DNA of 64,000 nt from Candidatus Eiseniibacteriota bacterium (GCA_016712505.1 JADJQY010000013.1:124001-188000), one strand, 5' to 3'; positions 51,793 through 61,241 are shown, counted from the stretch's first letter. Translations and numbers: made by a program. Notes: a model not told the origin generated them from the letters alone.

Positions 51793-53511
51793 CTAGCGGG
51801 TCTGGCTCAGCTCGCGGTCGGTCCCCGCGACGGTCGCCACCGCGCTGGTGCCGACCGGTACGGGCACGAGGAGCCGCCCATCCGCACGCAGGATCGCCCC
51901 GCGCAGGATGCGGACGCGAGCCTGTTCCTCCGGGCCGAGCAGAAAGAGTCGTTCGAGGATTACCTTGGGATTGGCCACCTGCCCGTTCGCGTGGGCCAGG
52001 AACACCTCGAGGTCGAGCGCTCGGGCGTCGGAGCCGAACTCCAGCCGAATGATTGCCTGCTTGAGGTCGACCGTGCGCGGGGCGTCGTCCTTCCCTCCGC
52101 GGTTGGCCCTTCCGCGGTTGGCCCTTCCGCGGTTGGCATGGCGATCCCGTCCCTGCGGATTGCGATCGCGGCGGTGCCGGTCGCGCCCGGGAGCACGATC
52201 ACGATCTCCTGGGACCGCAGTCACCTCGGCGCTGACGAGGGCCGCGTTGGCACCTTCGGCGATGGCCGCATCGCCATCGGCCGCCCCAGCCCCGGTCCCG
52301 TCGTAGCCGTTGGTGAACGGGCCTTCGGCCGGCTCGGGCTCGGCCATCGGATCCATCGGGCTTTCCCAACTCGTGATCTCACGCGACCCCTTGGGTGCCC
52401 AGGCGGTGCGTTCGACCACGCAGCTCTCGCGGCCTGCAAAGCTCGCCGCGGTCTCGAGCAGCCGGGCGCGGGTTTCGGCCGGGAGATCGCTCAGGTCGAT
52501 GCGATAGGTCGCGCGCTCCCCCTCCGCCATCAGGCTCGCACGGCGGGTGCCCGGCGCGGTGGTCATCACCTGGCCGTCGAGGATGCGCAGGCCCCTGGGC
52601 AGGACGGCGTTGAGTTGCTCCGCGAAGCTGCTGGTCCAGGGGCGCATGAGGTCGGCGTCGAACGCCTCGGCGCATCCTTCGACCCCGACCGGGAGCGGGG
52701 GACCGAAGGAGAAACGGGGCCGGGGATTGTGCCCCTGGGTGTGCGCCACGGGGATGCGCGCCATGCGAAACGCGCGGGCGACCACCGCCATCGTCTCCAG
52801 GTGCGAGATGAAGCGACAGGGACCGGTCTTCTCGTAGCGGATGCGCGCCGGCCAGAGGATGCCCTGTTCCTCGTTGCGCGGTGCGAGCGCGCGGGCCTTT
52901 TCGAGCAGCCGCTCGAACTCCTCCGAGGGGATCTTGGGCGTCAGCTCGGTGTCGTTGGGGAGCCCGGGGATGCCGCAGGCGGTGCAGTCTCCGTGACGAC
53001 AGTCGGCCACGAGCGATTTGCCGATCTCGAACTGCTGCTCCTCGGTCTTCTTCCGCTCACGCACCAGCCACTTCTTGAGCACGCCGATGTCGATGTGATC
53101 CCAGGCCAGCGGGGCGTCGAGTTCCTTCCGCCGGGTGTACCAGGTGGGATCGACACCCGCCTCGGCGAGCGCGTCCATCCACATGCGGTGGTTGAAGTGC
53201 TCCGTCCAGCCGTCGAAGCGCGCCCCTTTGCGGAACGCGATCTCGAGCGCGCGACCGAGCCGGCGATCGCCGAGCGACATCACCGCTTCGAGGTGACTGG
53301 TTTCGACGAAGTGCCACTTGAGGCGGCTGCCGGAGGTGTTGACCTCGCGCTTCAAGAACTCGACCTTCTCCCGCAGTGAGGCGATCGACTCGAAGCCGTC
53401 CCACTGCAGCGGGGTATGGCTCTTCGGCACGAAGGCGCCGACCGAAGCGTTGATCGATCGTCCGGGGCCGTACTCGCGTCCGATCTCGCGCACGCGGTTG
53501 ACGAAGCGCAC
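51793..53511 (-). pseudogene. C-terminal part of a frameshifted TIGR03960/TIGR03936 radical-SAM gene
   Basis: A 572-residue frame. The first ~170 residues continue the radical-SAM half (RFVNRVREIGREYGPG, FVPKSHTPLQWDGFES, WHFVETSHLEAVMSLGDRRLG). A Cys motif CRHGDCTACGIPG follows. A DUF2344/TIGR03936 domain (RIRYEKTGPCRFISHLETM, GHNPRPRFSFGPPLPVGVE) covers about 290-450, and an Arg/Asn/Gly-rich low-complexity tail contains three ANRGR-type repeats. It overlaps the upstream frame by 160 bp and is read in another frame, so it is best seen as one gene broken by a frameshift near 53543-53549. It could be started from GTG 53511, but that lies inside a conserved segment. Confidence 0.7.
52097..52137 (-). 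repeat. 15-bp repeats encoding A-N-R-G-R
   Basis: Two full CCGCGGTTGGCCCTT units and a partial third (52097-52111, 52112-52126, 52127-52137) lie inside the low-complexity tail of the TIGR03936-type reading frame. Confidence 0.85.
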
Positions 53512-54779
53512 GATTCCCTCGACGTCGTCCCAGGTCTCGGTCGGGGCCCGACCATGAAGTACATCTTGATCAGCTTCCAGCCGCGCTCATAGGCGATGCG
53601 TGCCGCGGAGAAGAACTCCTCGTCGGTGATGATCTTGTTCATCGCCAGGCGGAGCCGCTCGCTGCCTGCCTCGGGGGCAAAGGTGAAGCCGGTCTTCTTC
53701 GTCTCCTTGACCCGGTCGGCGATGCCGACCCCGAACGAATCGGCCCGAAGCGAGGGGAGGCTGATCGCCACCTGGTCCCGGCCGAAGCGGGCGTTCATCA
53801 CGTCGGCCAACGGCTCGAGCTGGGTGTAGTCGGCCGTGGAGAGGGAGACCAGGCCGACCTCGTCCCAGCCCGACTTGCGGATGCCGTTGTCGGCGATCTC
53901 GAGCAGCTTCTCGATCGAGCGCTCGCGGATCGGCCGGTAGAGATACCCGGCCTGACAGAAGCGGCAACCCTGCGTGCAGCCGCGCACCACCTCGACCGTG
54001 AGGCGGTTTTGCACGATATCCTGCAGCGGGACCACCGGCGTCTCGGGAACCGGGGCATCGTCGAGGTTGGTGATGAAGGTGCGGCGTACTCGCGCCGGGA
54101 CGTCGGGAAAGAGCGGCCGAATGCCGGCGAAGAGGCCATCCGGGCCATAGCTCGCCTCGTACATCGACGGCACGTAGATCCCCTCGATCTTGCACAGTTC
54201 GCGCAAGATCTCTCGCCGCGGTCGGCCGCGGAGCAGCTTGTAGGCGTGGGTCAGGATCTGGACCGCCTCCTCACCGTCGCCGATCAGGAAGAGATCGATG
54301 AAGTCACTCAATGGCTCCGGGTTCGAGACGCACGGTCCGCCCGCGATGATGAGCGGATCCTCCTCCCGCCGGTCCTCGGAGCGTAGAGGAATCCCGGCCA
54401 GATCGAGGCAGTTGAGCAGGTTCGTGTAGGTCAGCTCGTACTGCAGAGAGAAGCCGACGAAGTCGAAGGCGCTGAGGGGACGGCGCGACTCGAGCGCGAA
54501 GAGGGGAATCTGATGCCGGCGAAGCTGCGCCTCCATGTCGAACCAAGGGGCGTAGGACCGTTCAGCCAGCGCATCGGGGCGGCGGTTCAACACCTCGTAG
54601 AGGACCTTGAGCCCCCAGTGGCTCATGCCGATCTCGTACACCTCCGGCATGAGCAGGCACCACTGCACCATTCCCGGCTCCGGCGTCTTGTGCACCACGT
54701 GGAACTCGTTCCCGAGATAGCGGCTCGGTTTGGTCACGAGGGGGAGAAGGGCATCGATCTGCCGGGACAGGTCGGACAT
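53352..54779 (-). pseudogene. N-terminal part of a frameshifted TIGR03960-type B12-binding radical-SAM gene
   Basis: The frame starts at ATG 54779 with TGAGGT upstream. Residues 1-230 are the B12-binding-like domain (LPLVTKPSRYLGNEFH, MPEVYEIGMSHWGLKVLY, LIIAGGPCVSNPEPLSDF). The radical-SAM core follows, with Cys268, Cys272 and Cys275 in RGCTQGCRFC. Homology continues to WKLIKMYFMVG (residue ~411); after that this frame becomes nonsense (PRPRPGTTSRES...). The expected continuation PTETWDDVEGIVRFVNRV is found in another frame directly downstream. The break is in GGGGCCC at 53543-53549. A real mutation or an assembly error are both possible. Confidence 0.75.
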
Positions 54780-54975
54780 CGGAAACCTCAGCTTTCGGGG
54801 ACCGCTCGAGAATGCCACCCGGGGGGCGCCTGAACCCCCTTGGACGGGCGGCGAACCGGCGACGGTACCAGAGCGAGGCCCTCGCAGGGTGCTGAAAAAC
54901 CGCTCTGCTCTGGTGAACGCTCCTCTCGCTGCGGCGGGCGGGCTCGTCGCTGCGCTGCTCCACGTAGTACGGTGA

Positions 54976-55308
54976 CTACGCTTGCGCTGCTCGCTCCTCG
55001 CGCGGGCGGAGTTGCACGATGGTCGCGCCCCAGTGTCCCCGGCCCGCGGGGGCATCGGCGTACGCCTGCACCGAATCGAGGAGGGCCAAGGTGTCGCGGA
55101 CCCGTTCTCGCTGGAACCCCGTCCCCTTGCCGTGGATCAACCGGACTTCGACCAGCCCCCGCTCGCGCGCCGCTTCGAGGTACGACACGACGACCCCGGG
55201 GATGTCCCTCGGGGCAAAGGAATGCAGGTCGAGCGCCGCTTCGATCGGGACTTCCACCGGCGCCGGCTCCCCGCCGTGGCTATCCTCGTCAGGCGCGTCC
55301 CACGCCAC
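54976..55308 (-). CDS. Smr-domain protein
   Basis: A 110-residue protein made up almost entirely of a Smr domain: ALDLHSF (25-31), VSYLEAARERGLVEVRLIHGKG-type core with HGKGTG at 59-64, and HWGATIVQL at the end. Small Smr proteins are DNA/RNA nucleases of the MutS2 C-terminal type. The GTG at 55308 is chosen because it lies just after the YbhB stop with AGGA upstream; a longer frame overlaps YbhB. The two genes are likely co-transcribed. Confidence 0.85.
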   Translation of the reverse strand: MAWDAPDEDSHGGEPAPVEVPIEAALDLHSFAPRDIPGVVVSYLEAARERGLVEVRLIHGKGTGFQRERVRDTLALLDSVQAYADAPAGRGHWGATIVQLRPREERAAQA

Positions 55309-55322
55309 GATTGCCCGTCCTG

Positions 55323-55832
55323 CTAGGCCGTGCGGTCGCGCGCCGCGCTGCCCGGAGATCTGAGGTAGGTCGCGATCAGTTCCCCCTCCGCCCGCTTTGC
55401 CTGCCCCAGTGCCGCCTCCAGCTCGCTGAGACCGCTGCCTGGCGGGAGATCCAGCGACCGATCGAGGGCAAACACCCGGATCCGATAGCGGTGAGCTTCG
55501 CCCATCGCCGGGCAGGGGCCGCTGTAGCCGAGCCGCCCCCAGGAGTTTCGTCCCTGCACCCAGGTTCGACTTCGGCTTTCGTAAGCCGTGGGGATCGCGG
55601 CCAACGGGAGCCCCGGCTCGATCTCGTTGCCGCTCACATTCCACACCAGCCAGTGAACCCAGACCCCAAGCGGCGCGTCCAGATCGTCCATGACGATCGC
55701 GTAGCTGACGGTCCCCTCCGGCCCTGCGGTCCAACGCAGCGCAGGCGAGCGGTTTGCGCCGTCGCAGGTGTGCAGCGCCGGAATTGGCGCGCCGGGCGAG
55801 ACCGACTCACTCCGCAGTTCGATTGTTCCCAA
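55323..55832 (-). CDS. YbhB/YbcL family Raf-kinase-inhibitor-like (PEBP) protein
   Basis: A 169-residue protein. PEBP motifs: IPALHTCDGANRSPALRW, AIVMDDLDAPLGVWVHWLVWN and YSGPCPAMGEAHRYRIRVFALD. The function of bacterial members is unclear. A TTG at 55832 is taken as the start because AAGGAGGT lies six bases before it and the length then fits the family; GTG 55913 is the longer alternative and has no such site. Confidence 0.85.
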   Translation of the reverse strand: MGTIELRSESVSPGAPIPALHTCDGANRSPALRWTAGPEGTVSYAIVMDDLDAPLGVWVHWLVWNVSGNEIEPGLPLAAIPTAYESRSRTWVQGRNSWGRLGYSGPCPAMGEAHRYRIRVFALDRSLDLPPGSGLSELEAALGQAKRAEGELIATYLRSPGSAARDRTA

Positions 55833-55979
55833 ACGAGCACCTCCTTCGAGACTCCGCGTTCGAAGTTCGCTCCATTGGAGGCCTGCCCTGGGGGACAAAG
55901 CAGGATCTGTCACGCCCCTTGCCTGGACGTGTCGGTTGGCTGCGGCCAGTGTGTCACGCTGGCCCGCGCCGGAGCAACG

Positions 55980-56528
55980 CTATTGTGAGACTGAGACTTC
56001 CCTCCACGCAAAGAGCCCGGCGCCGAGAGGGATGCCAATGGCCGCGCCAGCGGTACCAAGGAGCGCCGCTCCGGCGATTCCCCTGCCCAACCGTTCCCAG
56101 GGGCTGGGATCCGACTCTCCGCAGTTCTCCAGGCAGAGATCCTGCCCGGCCAGGAGCGCGCCGAGGACCAGGCCGGCCGCGAGGCCAGGAACCCCGAAGC
56201 GGGTCGCACCCCGGCGCATCCCCTCGCCCCGATCCCGGTACCTCAGGGTTTTCACGACCGCCAACGGGATGGACCTCGGCTGCCCTCGCTCGCTCAGTGT
56301 CACCGCGTCGGTCGAGAACGCCAGGTCGCGACCGAGGGTGTACACGCCGGTGGTGTCGCCGACCGCGACGCTCCGTCCGTGAAGCCGGGTCGTCCATTCT
56401 GCTGCGACCTCCGGGGTCATCGGCACGCTCAAGGACTCTCGGTGGCTGCAGCCCGGGAGGCCGACCAGCGCGAGGATCGAAAGCAGGCAGATCAGGATCG
56501 GAGCGAACGCAGGTCGATCGATTTGCAC
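55980..56528 (-). CDS. Predicted lipoprotein of unknown function
   Basis: A 182-residue protein with a lipoprotein signal peptide (ILICLLSILALVGLPGC). It continues into a soluble domain (VAAEWTTRLHGRSVAVGDTTGVYTLGRDLAFS...). A glycine-rich hydrophobic region near the C-terminus (FGVPGLAAGLVLGALLAG, GIAGAALLGTAGAAIGIPLGAGLFAW) could be a glycine-zipper-like membrane part. The GTG start has AAAGGAG six bases upstream. I do not recognise the family. Confidence 0.65.
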   Translation of the reverse strand: MQIDRPAFAPILICLLSILALVGLPGCSHRESLSVPMTPEVAAEWTTRLHGRSVAVGDTTGVYTLGRDLAFSTDAVTLSERGQPRSIPLAVVKTLRYRDRGEGMRRGATRFGVPGLAAGLVLGALLAGQDLCLENCGESDPSPWERLGRGIAGAALLGTAGAAIGIPLGAGLFAWREVSVSQ

Positions 56529-56578
56529 AGGAGCTCCTTTCGGTAGTGCCGGGCGTCCTCCGGAGCGCATGCTCCGTT

Positions 56579-56609
56579 CCTCTCTCCCCGGCCGGCGCGG
56601 GGAGAGAGG
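56579..56609 (-). terminator. Hairpin terminator after the Vps62-like gene
   Basis: CCTCTCTCCCCG (56579-56590) pairs perfectly with CGGGGAGAGAGG (56598-56609). A second small hairpin CGGAGC/GCTCCG (56561-56576) follows on the minus strand. The distance to the stop at 56648 is about 40 bases. Confidence 0.6.
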
Positions 56610-56647
56610 AGGGCTCGTTGCGGCCTCTCGTTCCTTGCCTCTCCTCC

Positions 56648-58930
56648 TCAACGCACCAAGGTGAAGCGCGCGGTGGCCAGGCGCCGGCCCTCGCTGGTGA
56701 GCGCGGCGAGGTAGATCCCCGAACTCGGCCGGTCCTCCGTGTGGGGTGCGATCCACTCGTGCTGGGTGGCCTCGGGAGAGATCTCGGTGTGCGACACCAG
56801 ACGACCGCTCACGTCGTAGACCAGGAGTGCGCTCCTTCGACCCAGAGGGCGCCCCCAGCGCAAGGTGGTCCGTTCCGCGGCGGGACTCGGGGTCGCGAAC
56901 AGGCGGAGCGCCGCGTCGCTTCCCTCGCTCTCCGGGGCCGGCACCGGATCTGCTGCCTCCGACGTGAGGCAAGGCTCGTGGTGCACATCGAGCAGGAGAT
57001 TCTCCGCCACGCACGCTTCTTCCCCGTCCAGGCGGAAGATATCGATCCGCAGCTGCCCCTCACCGCTCAACGCCTGTGCGGCAAAGGTGAAGGTGCTGTC
57101 AGCCCCGCAGTCGAGAGCTCGACAGCCGGTCGGGTCGAGACCGGAAAGGGTCGGGTTACCGCTCAGGACCGTGACCCGCGCCTCTCCCGTGCCGAAACCG
57201 CAGGCCGACACGGTGAAGCGCAGCGAGTCGCCGGCGCTGTGGGAGCCCCCTTCGGCACAGGTTCGCACCACCCCCAGGTATGCGTCGGCGATCGGCCCGC
57301 CGACAAAGCTGTAGCTGTGAAAGGGGCCGTCGTCGAACCCCCAGCGCCCATTCTCGAAGTGGAAGCTGCGCCACAGATGCGGCGGCTCGGAAATGGCCGG
57401 GGATCGCGGTGCGAGGGAGTATGCCTTGAAGAAGGGGTTCGAGCACGGTTCGAGACACTCCGGATGCTCGATGCACTCCGACTCGCCGAACCGACCGACG
57501 AACCGGAGAAACTCCGGCCCGTCCCCCTCGAGGTGGAAGGCCCAATGCTCCCCGTGCGCCTCGGAAACCGCCCAGACCTCGCCGAGTTGCACCAGGCGGT
57601 CATACTCGAAGAAGCCGTGAGGACCACGGGTGGAGTTCGCGATGTTGTAGTCGACCGCGTCGATGTGCCGTCCATAGCAACCATCGAACCCGTTCACGTA
57701 GAGCTTGTACCTCGGGGCGAAGCGGTTGTACGTCCCGTGGGTGTTCGCCGCGAACCAGACATGCAAGTGGGTCGTGTCCGCGGTGTACCCCTGTTGGACC
57801 TGGCTGTAGTTCGCCGCGGCCGTCGGGCTCCACCAGCACTCCGAGGCGGGGACGCTTTCCCCTCCTTGATGCATCTGGAAGTTGACCTGCACCGGATGCC
57901 ACCCGGTGGGGCTGCGCTCGATGTAGAGCGCGACGTATTCCCAGTCCCCTTCGTGAAACGCGTCGATCTCGGGGTCGTGGTTGGCGCGGTGATCGTTGGC
58001 GTTGAACCAGAACCAGTACTGGACCACCGCTCCGGCCCCGAGAGGGAAGACGTGGTAGTAGATCGACCGCAGGCCGATCGGTGCCCCCTCGTTGTGGATG
58101 CTCCCCGGGAGATCGAGCAGCCAGTACATGGTTGGACCGACATCGGCGCCGAAGCTGTCCCAGCTCCCCGCGGTTTCATCGTGCACATGAAGCGGGGGCA
58201 CCGGCCGCTGGTGATACGGAGAGCGACCGAGGAGATCGGTCACGGTCATGGTCGTTCCGGTGGCCAGGGTCCAGTCGACGTCGCCCAGGTCCTTCTGCCG
58301 CTCGTTCAGTCGGTGGCGATGCAGCACCGGAGCGAAGCGCTCCGCGATCCGTTGTTCGGCGGTGACCCAGATGGTGTGCTGGTATGGGTACGGCCCCTCC
58401 TCGATTGCGGCGACCAGGAAGGCTGCCTCGGGGGGCTGCGCATCGGGAAAGATCGCCGGAGCTTCCCACTGGAGGTGCAGACTGGTGTCCCACTCGTACG
58501 GATCGATGCTGACCAGGTCGCACTGCTGGTGGGTGAACACGGTTTCGATCTTCCCCTCGGCGTCCGAGTGGTCCACCTGACGGCGCGTCCAGGTCTCGTT
58601 GCTGCAGTTGGTGCAGCCCGAGGGGGGAACGTGGGTCGAGCACCGTACCAGCCGTGCGATCTCGGTGACCTCGATCGCGACTCCGGGGACTCCCAGACCG
58701 GTTTCGGTGTCGAGCACCCGCGCGCGGTACCACTCCTCGTGTTGCGGTTCCGCTCCTCCCGGATCGGGAACGGTGTCCGTCGGGCTTTCGACGGGGTCTT
58801 CCCCGAGCGGGAGCGGTGGACGACGAATCTCCGACGTCGATGCCGCCAGAGGGGAGTTGATGAGCAAACCGAGGGCAGCGCCGACCACGAACCGTCCCAG
58901 TCGCGCCTTCAGATGAGTGTGCAGATGCAT
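56648..58930 (-). CDS. Exported Vps62-like protein with C-terminal FlgD-Ig/T9SS-type domain
   Basis: A 760-residue protein. Signal peptide (FVVGAALGLLINSPLAAS), a short carboxypeptidase-regulatory-like domain (RARVLDTETGLGVPGVAIEV) and a central region with AERFAPVLHRH, YYHVFPLGAGAVVQYWFWFNANDHR and AFHEGDWEYVALYIE. These recall the Vps62 family in which HEGDWE is a hallmark. Cys-rich stretches and a sorting-type Ig domain follow (ATPSPAAERTTLRWGRPLG, PSSGIYLAALTSEGR). The role is unknown; an extracellular carbohydrate- or ligand-binding function is one guess. AAGGAGGA lies eight bases before the ATG. Confidence 0.75.
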   Translation of the reverse strand: MHLHTHLKARLGRFVVGAALGLLINSPLAASTSEIRRPPLPLGEDPVESPTDTVPDPGGAEPQHEEWYRARVLDTETGLGVPGVAIEVTEIARLVRCSTHVPPSGCTNCSNETWTRRQVDHSDAEGKIETVFTHQQCDLVSIDPYEWDTSLHLQWEAPAIFPDAQPPEAAFLVAAIEEGPYPYQHTIWVTAEQRIAERFAPVLHRHRLNERQKDLGDVDWTLATGTTMTVTDLLGRSPYHQRPVPPLHVHDETAGSWDSFGADVGPTMYWLLDLPGSIHNEGAPIGLRSIYYHVFPLGAGAVVQYWFWFNANDHRANHDPEIDAFHEGDWEYVALYIERSPTGWHPVQVNFQMHQGGESVPASECWWSPTAAANYSQVQQGYTADTTHLHVWFAANTHGTYNRFAPRYKLYVNGFDGCYGRHIDAVDYNIANSTRGPHGFFEYDRLVQLGEVWAVSEAHGEHWAFHLEGDGPEFLRFVGRFGESECIEHPECLEPCSNPFFKAYSLAPRSPAISEPPHLWRSFHFENGRWGFDDGPFHSYSFVGGPIADAYLGVVRTCAEGGSHSAGDSLRFTVSACGFGTGEARVTVLSGNPTLSGLDPTGCRALDCGADSTFTFAAQALSGEGQLRIDIFRLDGEEACVAENLLLDVHHEPCLTSEAADPVPAPESEGSDAALRLFATPSPAAERTTLRWGRPLGRRSALLVYDVSGRLVSHTEISPEATQHEWIAPHTEDRPSSGIYLAALTSEGRRLATARFTLVR

Positions 58931-59096
58931 GGCAGTTCCTCCTTGAACCGCCTGGCCAGGCCAGGGCGTCCCGCCTGCCGGCTGAGCCGGTAGGGGGAAG
59001 AGGTGGAGGCGGGGTGTGGGCGCTTGCACCTCGCCGTCGACTTCTGGTCACCCACGGAGAGAGATGCAAACGACGTGCCGGGGAGGAGAAAACGAA

Positions 59097-59122
59097 GAGA
59101 GCCGCCCCTAGGGGCGGCTCTC
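59097..59122 (-). terminator. Intrinsic terminator after the FKBP gene
   Basis: A perfect 26-bp palindrome: GAGAGCCGCCCC (59097-59108) and its complement (59111-59122) around TA. On the minus strand it is followed by TTCGTTTTCTCC, the clearest T-rich tail in the window. Confidence 0.85.
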
Positions 59123-59176
59123 CGCGGTGCCGTATCCGTGATGTTCGATTCCCGGCGTTGCGTCTCGGGCGAGGAT

Positions 59177-59710
59177 CTACTGGATTCCGAGCAGCTCCAC
59201 TTCGAAGACCAGCGTGGCGTTCGGCGGAATGACTCCGCCCGCGCCCTGGGCGCCGTAGCCGAGGTTCGCCGGGATGATCAGCTTGCGCTTCCCGCCGACC
59301 TTCATCGAAGCGACCCCCTCATCCCACCCCTTGATCACCCGTCCCATGCCGAGCGGAAAGACAAAGGGGGTTCCTCGGTCCTTGCTCGAATCGAACTTGC
59401 TGCCATCGGTCAGCCAGCCGGTGTAGTGCACCTGCACGCTCTCACCGCGGGCCGGGCTCGGCCCGGTGCCGACGACGAGGTCCTCGTACTGGAGTCCGCT
59501 GGGATTGGTTACCATCTTCCCTCCGTTTGCCTGCGCGGGGGGTGTCGCGGGCGTCTGCGTCTGTGAGTTGGCCCCGGCCGCGGGGGTCGACGGGGCCGCA
59601 GTCTGCTTCGCCTCCGGCGCCTTGGCCGGGGGATGGTCGACCGACTGCTTCTGATTGCAGCCGGAGAGAGCGAGCGCCAAGACTGCGGCGCCAAGAGTCA
59701 TTGCCTTCAC
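59177..59710 (-). CDS. FKBP-type peptidyl-prolyl isomerase lipoprotein
   Basis: A 177-residue protein. Lipoprotein signal (MTLGAAVLALALSGC), an Ala/Pro/Thr-rich linker to about residue 65, then one FKBP domain (VQVHYTGWLTDGSKFDSSKDRGTPFVFPLG, VIKGWDEGVASMKVGGKR, GYGAQGAGGVIPPNATLVFEVELL). Active-site residues Tyr, Phe, Asp and Trp are present, so it is probably an active periplasmic prolyl isomerase. The start is a GTG; ATG four codons on is the alternative. A strong terminator follows. Confidence 0.93.
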   Translation of the reverse strand: MKAMTLGAAVLALALSGCNQKQSVDHPPAKAPEAKQTAAPSTPAAGANSQTQTPATPPAQANGGKMVTNPSGLQYEDLVVGTGPSPARGESVQVHYTGWLTDGSKFDSSKDRGTPFVFPLGMGRVIKGWDEGVASMKVGGKRKLIIPANLGYGAQGAGGVIPPNATLVFEVELLGIQ

Positions 59711-59822
59711 GTTCCTGGTCCTCCTTTCGCGGCCCGCCGGGCACGCGTGCGCTCGCGACTATACCGATCCTGGTGGGGCACGACCAGCCCACGGCCGGTG
59801 GAGACCAGGGAGCGGCGATCCC

Positions 59823-60437
59823 TCAGCTCCAGGGCAGGAGTCGTTCCTGGAAGGCTGCGATCGCAACACTGGGATCCGGGGCATCCCAGATCGCCCCGAT
59901 CGCGGCGATGCCGAACGCGCCGGCGGAGCGGCAGTCGTCGACGCGCGCGAGCGTGACTCCCCCCAGGGCGAACACCGGAAGCGGACAGGAGGTGCAGACC
60001 TCGGCCAGCCGGGCGATCCCCTGGGGAGGGCCAAAGAGTCGCTTCGACGGTGTGTCGTACACCGGACCAAAGGTCACGAAGTCGGCTCCGGCCCGGGCCG
60101 CCTCCAGGGCGGAGGCCAGGGAGTGCACCGAGCGGCCGACCCGCGCGTTCGGGCCGAGTCGTTCCCGGGCGGAGGTCACCGTGATCCCGGACTCCGGCAG
60201 GTGCACTGACAGCCCGAGCTCCGCCGCGAGGTCGACCGCACCGTTCAGGAACAGATGTTCCGGGGCGAGGTGCGGCCGAAGGCGCTCCAGGTCGGGGCGG
60301 AGCGCGCTCTCAGGGAGATCCTTCTCGCGCCACTGCAGCGCAGCCTGGTGTCCGGTCAAGGCGGCGAGCGCCGTCGCCACGGGGTCGATCCCCATGCGGC
60401 GGCGGTCGGAGATGACGTAGAGCCGAAACGGGATCAC
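59823..60437 (-). CDS. thiE: Thiamine phosphate synthase-like protein
   Basis: A 204-residue TIM barrel of the ThiE/TenI group: LYVISDRRR, ALQWREKDLP, LFLNGAVDLAAELGLSVHLPE, GRSVHSLASALEAARAGADFVTFGPVYDTPSK and PVFALGGVTL. It would join thiazole phosphate and HMP-PP. The HMP-PP-binding region is somewhat divergent, and a TenI-type role cannot be excluded. The start overlaps the thiG stop by four bases (ATGA). Confidence 0.85.
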   Translation of the reverse strand: MIPFRLYVISDRRRMGIDPVATALAALTGHQAALQWREKDLPESALRPDLERLRPHLAPEHLFLNGAVDLAAELGLSVHLPESGITVTSARERLGPNARVGRSVHSLASALEAARAGADFVTFGPVYDTPSKRLFGPPQGIARLAEVCTSCPLPVFALGGVTLARVDDCRSAGAFGIAAIGAIWDAPDPSVAIAAFQERLLPWS

Positions 60438-61237
60438 GCTCCGGAACGGACCACGCCTTCGATCGGGCTCGAGGCGTTGGCGTACAGCTTCCGCGGAATG
60501 CGCCCGGCCTCGTAGGCTGCGCGTCCGGCTTCCACTGCGTGACGCATGGCGCGGGCCATCAGGATCGGGTCGGTGGCGCCGGCGATCGCGGTGTTGAGCA
60601 GCACGCCGTCGCAGCCGAGTTCCATGGCCACTGCCACGTCGGAGGCGGTGCCGACCCCCGCGTCGACGATCACCGGCACACGGATCGTCTCCAGGATGAT
60701 CTGGAGGTTGTACGGGTTCCGGATGCCCAGACCGGACCCGATCGGGGCGGCCAGCGGCATCACCGCCGGGCAGCCGATTGCCTCGAGCTCCTTGCAGATG
60801 ATCGGATCGTCCGAGGTGTAGGGGAGGACGTCAAAGCCGTCCTTGATCAGGATCTCTGCCGCCCGGAGCGTGCCGCGCACGTCCGGAAACAGGGTCTGGG
60901 GATCTCCAATCACCTCGAGCTTGACCAGCTTGGTGCCGAGCGCTTCGCGCGCCAGCTGCGCCGTGAGGACCGCATCCTCCACCGTGTAGCAGCCGGCGGT
61001 GTTCGGGAGCAGCGCGTACCGCTTCGGGTCGATGAAGTCGAGGAGGCTCTCCCCCTTGCCCCGGTTCAGGCTGATGCGTCGGAGCGCGACCGTGATCAGC
61101 TCCGCCCCGCTCTCCTCCAGGGCCAGGGCCGTCTCCTCGAAGCTCTTGTACTTGCCGGTGCCGACCATGAGACGCGAGCGATAGGCGCGCCCCGCGATGG
61201 TTAGCGTGTTCCCGGAGCCTCCGCGCAGCGTGGACAT
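60434..61237 (-). CDS. thiG: Thiazole synthase
   Basis: A 267-residue barrel that makes the thiazole of thiamine from DXP, dehydroglycine and ThiS thiocarboxylate. Motifs: SRLMVGTGKYKSFEE, ALRRISL, LPNTAGCYTVEDAVLTAQLARE, LVKLEVIGD and VPVIVDAGVGTASDVAVAMELGCDGVLLNTAIAGA. The reading frame ends four bases into thiE. It lies four bases after the thiS stop in the thiOSGE operon. Confidence 0.97.
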   Translation of the reverse strand: MSTLRGGSGNTLTIAGRAYRSRLMVGTGKYKSFEETALALEESGAELITVALRRISLNRGKGESLLDFIDPKRYALLPNTAGCYTVEDAVLTAQLAREALGTKLVKLEVIGDPQTLFPDVRGTLRAAEILIKDGFDVLPYTSDDPIICKELEAIGCPAVMPLAAPIGSGLGIRNPYNLQIILETIRVPVIVDAGVGTASDVAVAMELGCDGVLLNTAIAGATDPILMARAMRHAVEAGRAAYEAGRIPRKLYANASSPIEGVVRSGA

Positions 61238-61241
61238 CGGA

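Noticed and set aside
53540..53552. Programmed -1 frameshift site in the radical-SAM gene (GGGCCCC)
   Set aside because: The zero-frame codons are GGG CCC CGA, which do not fit the X-XXY-YYZ slippery pattern, so recoding is unlikely.
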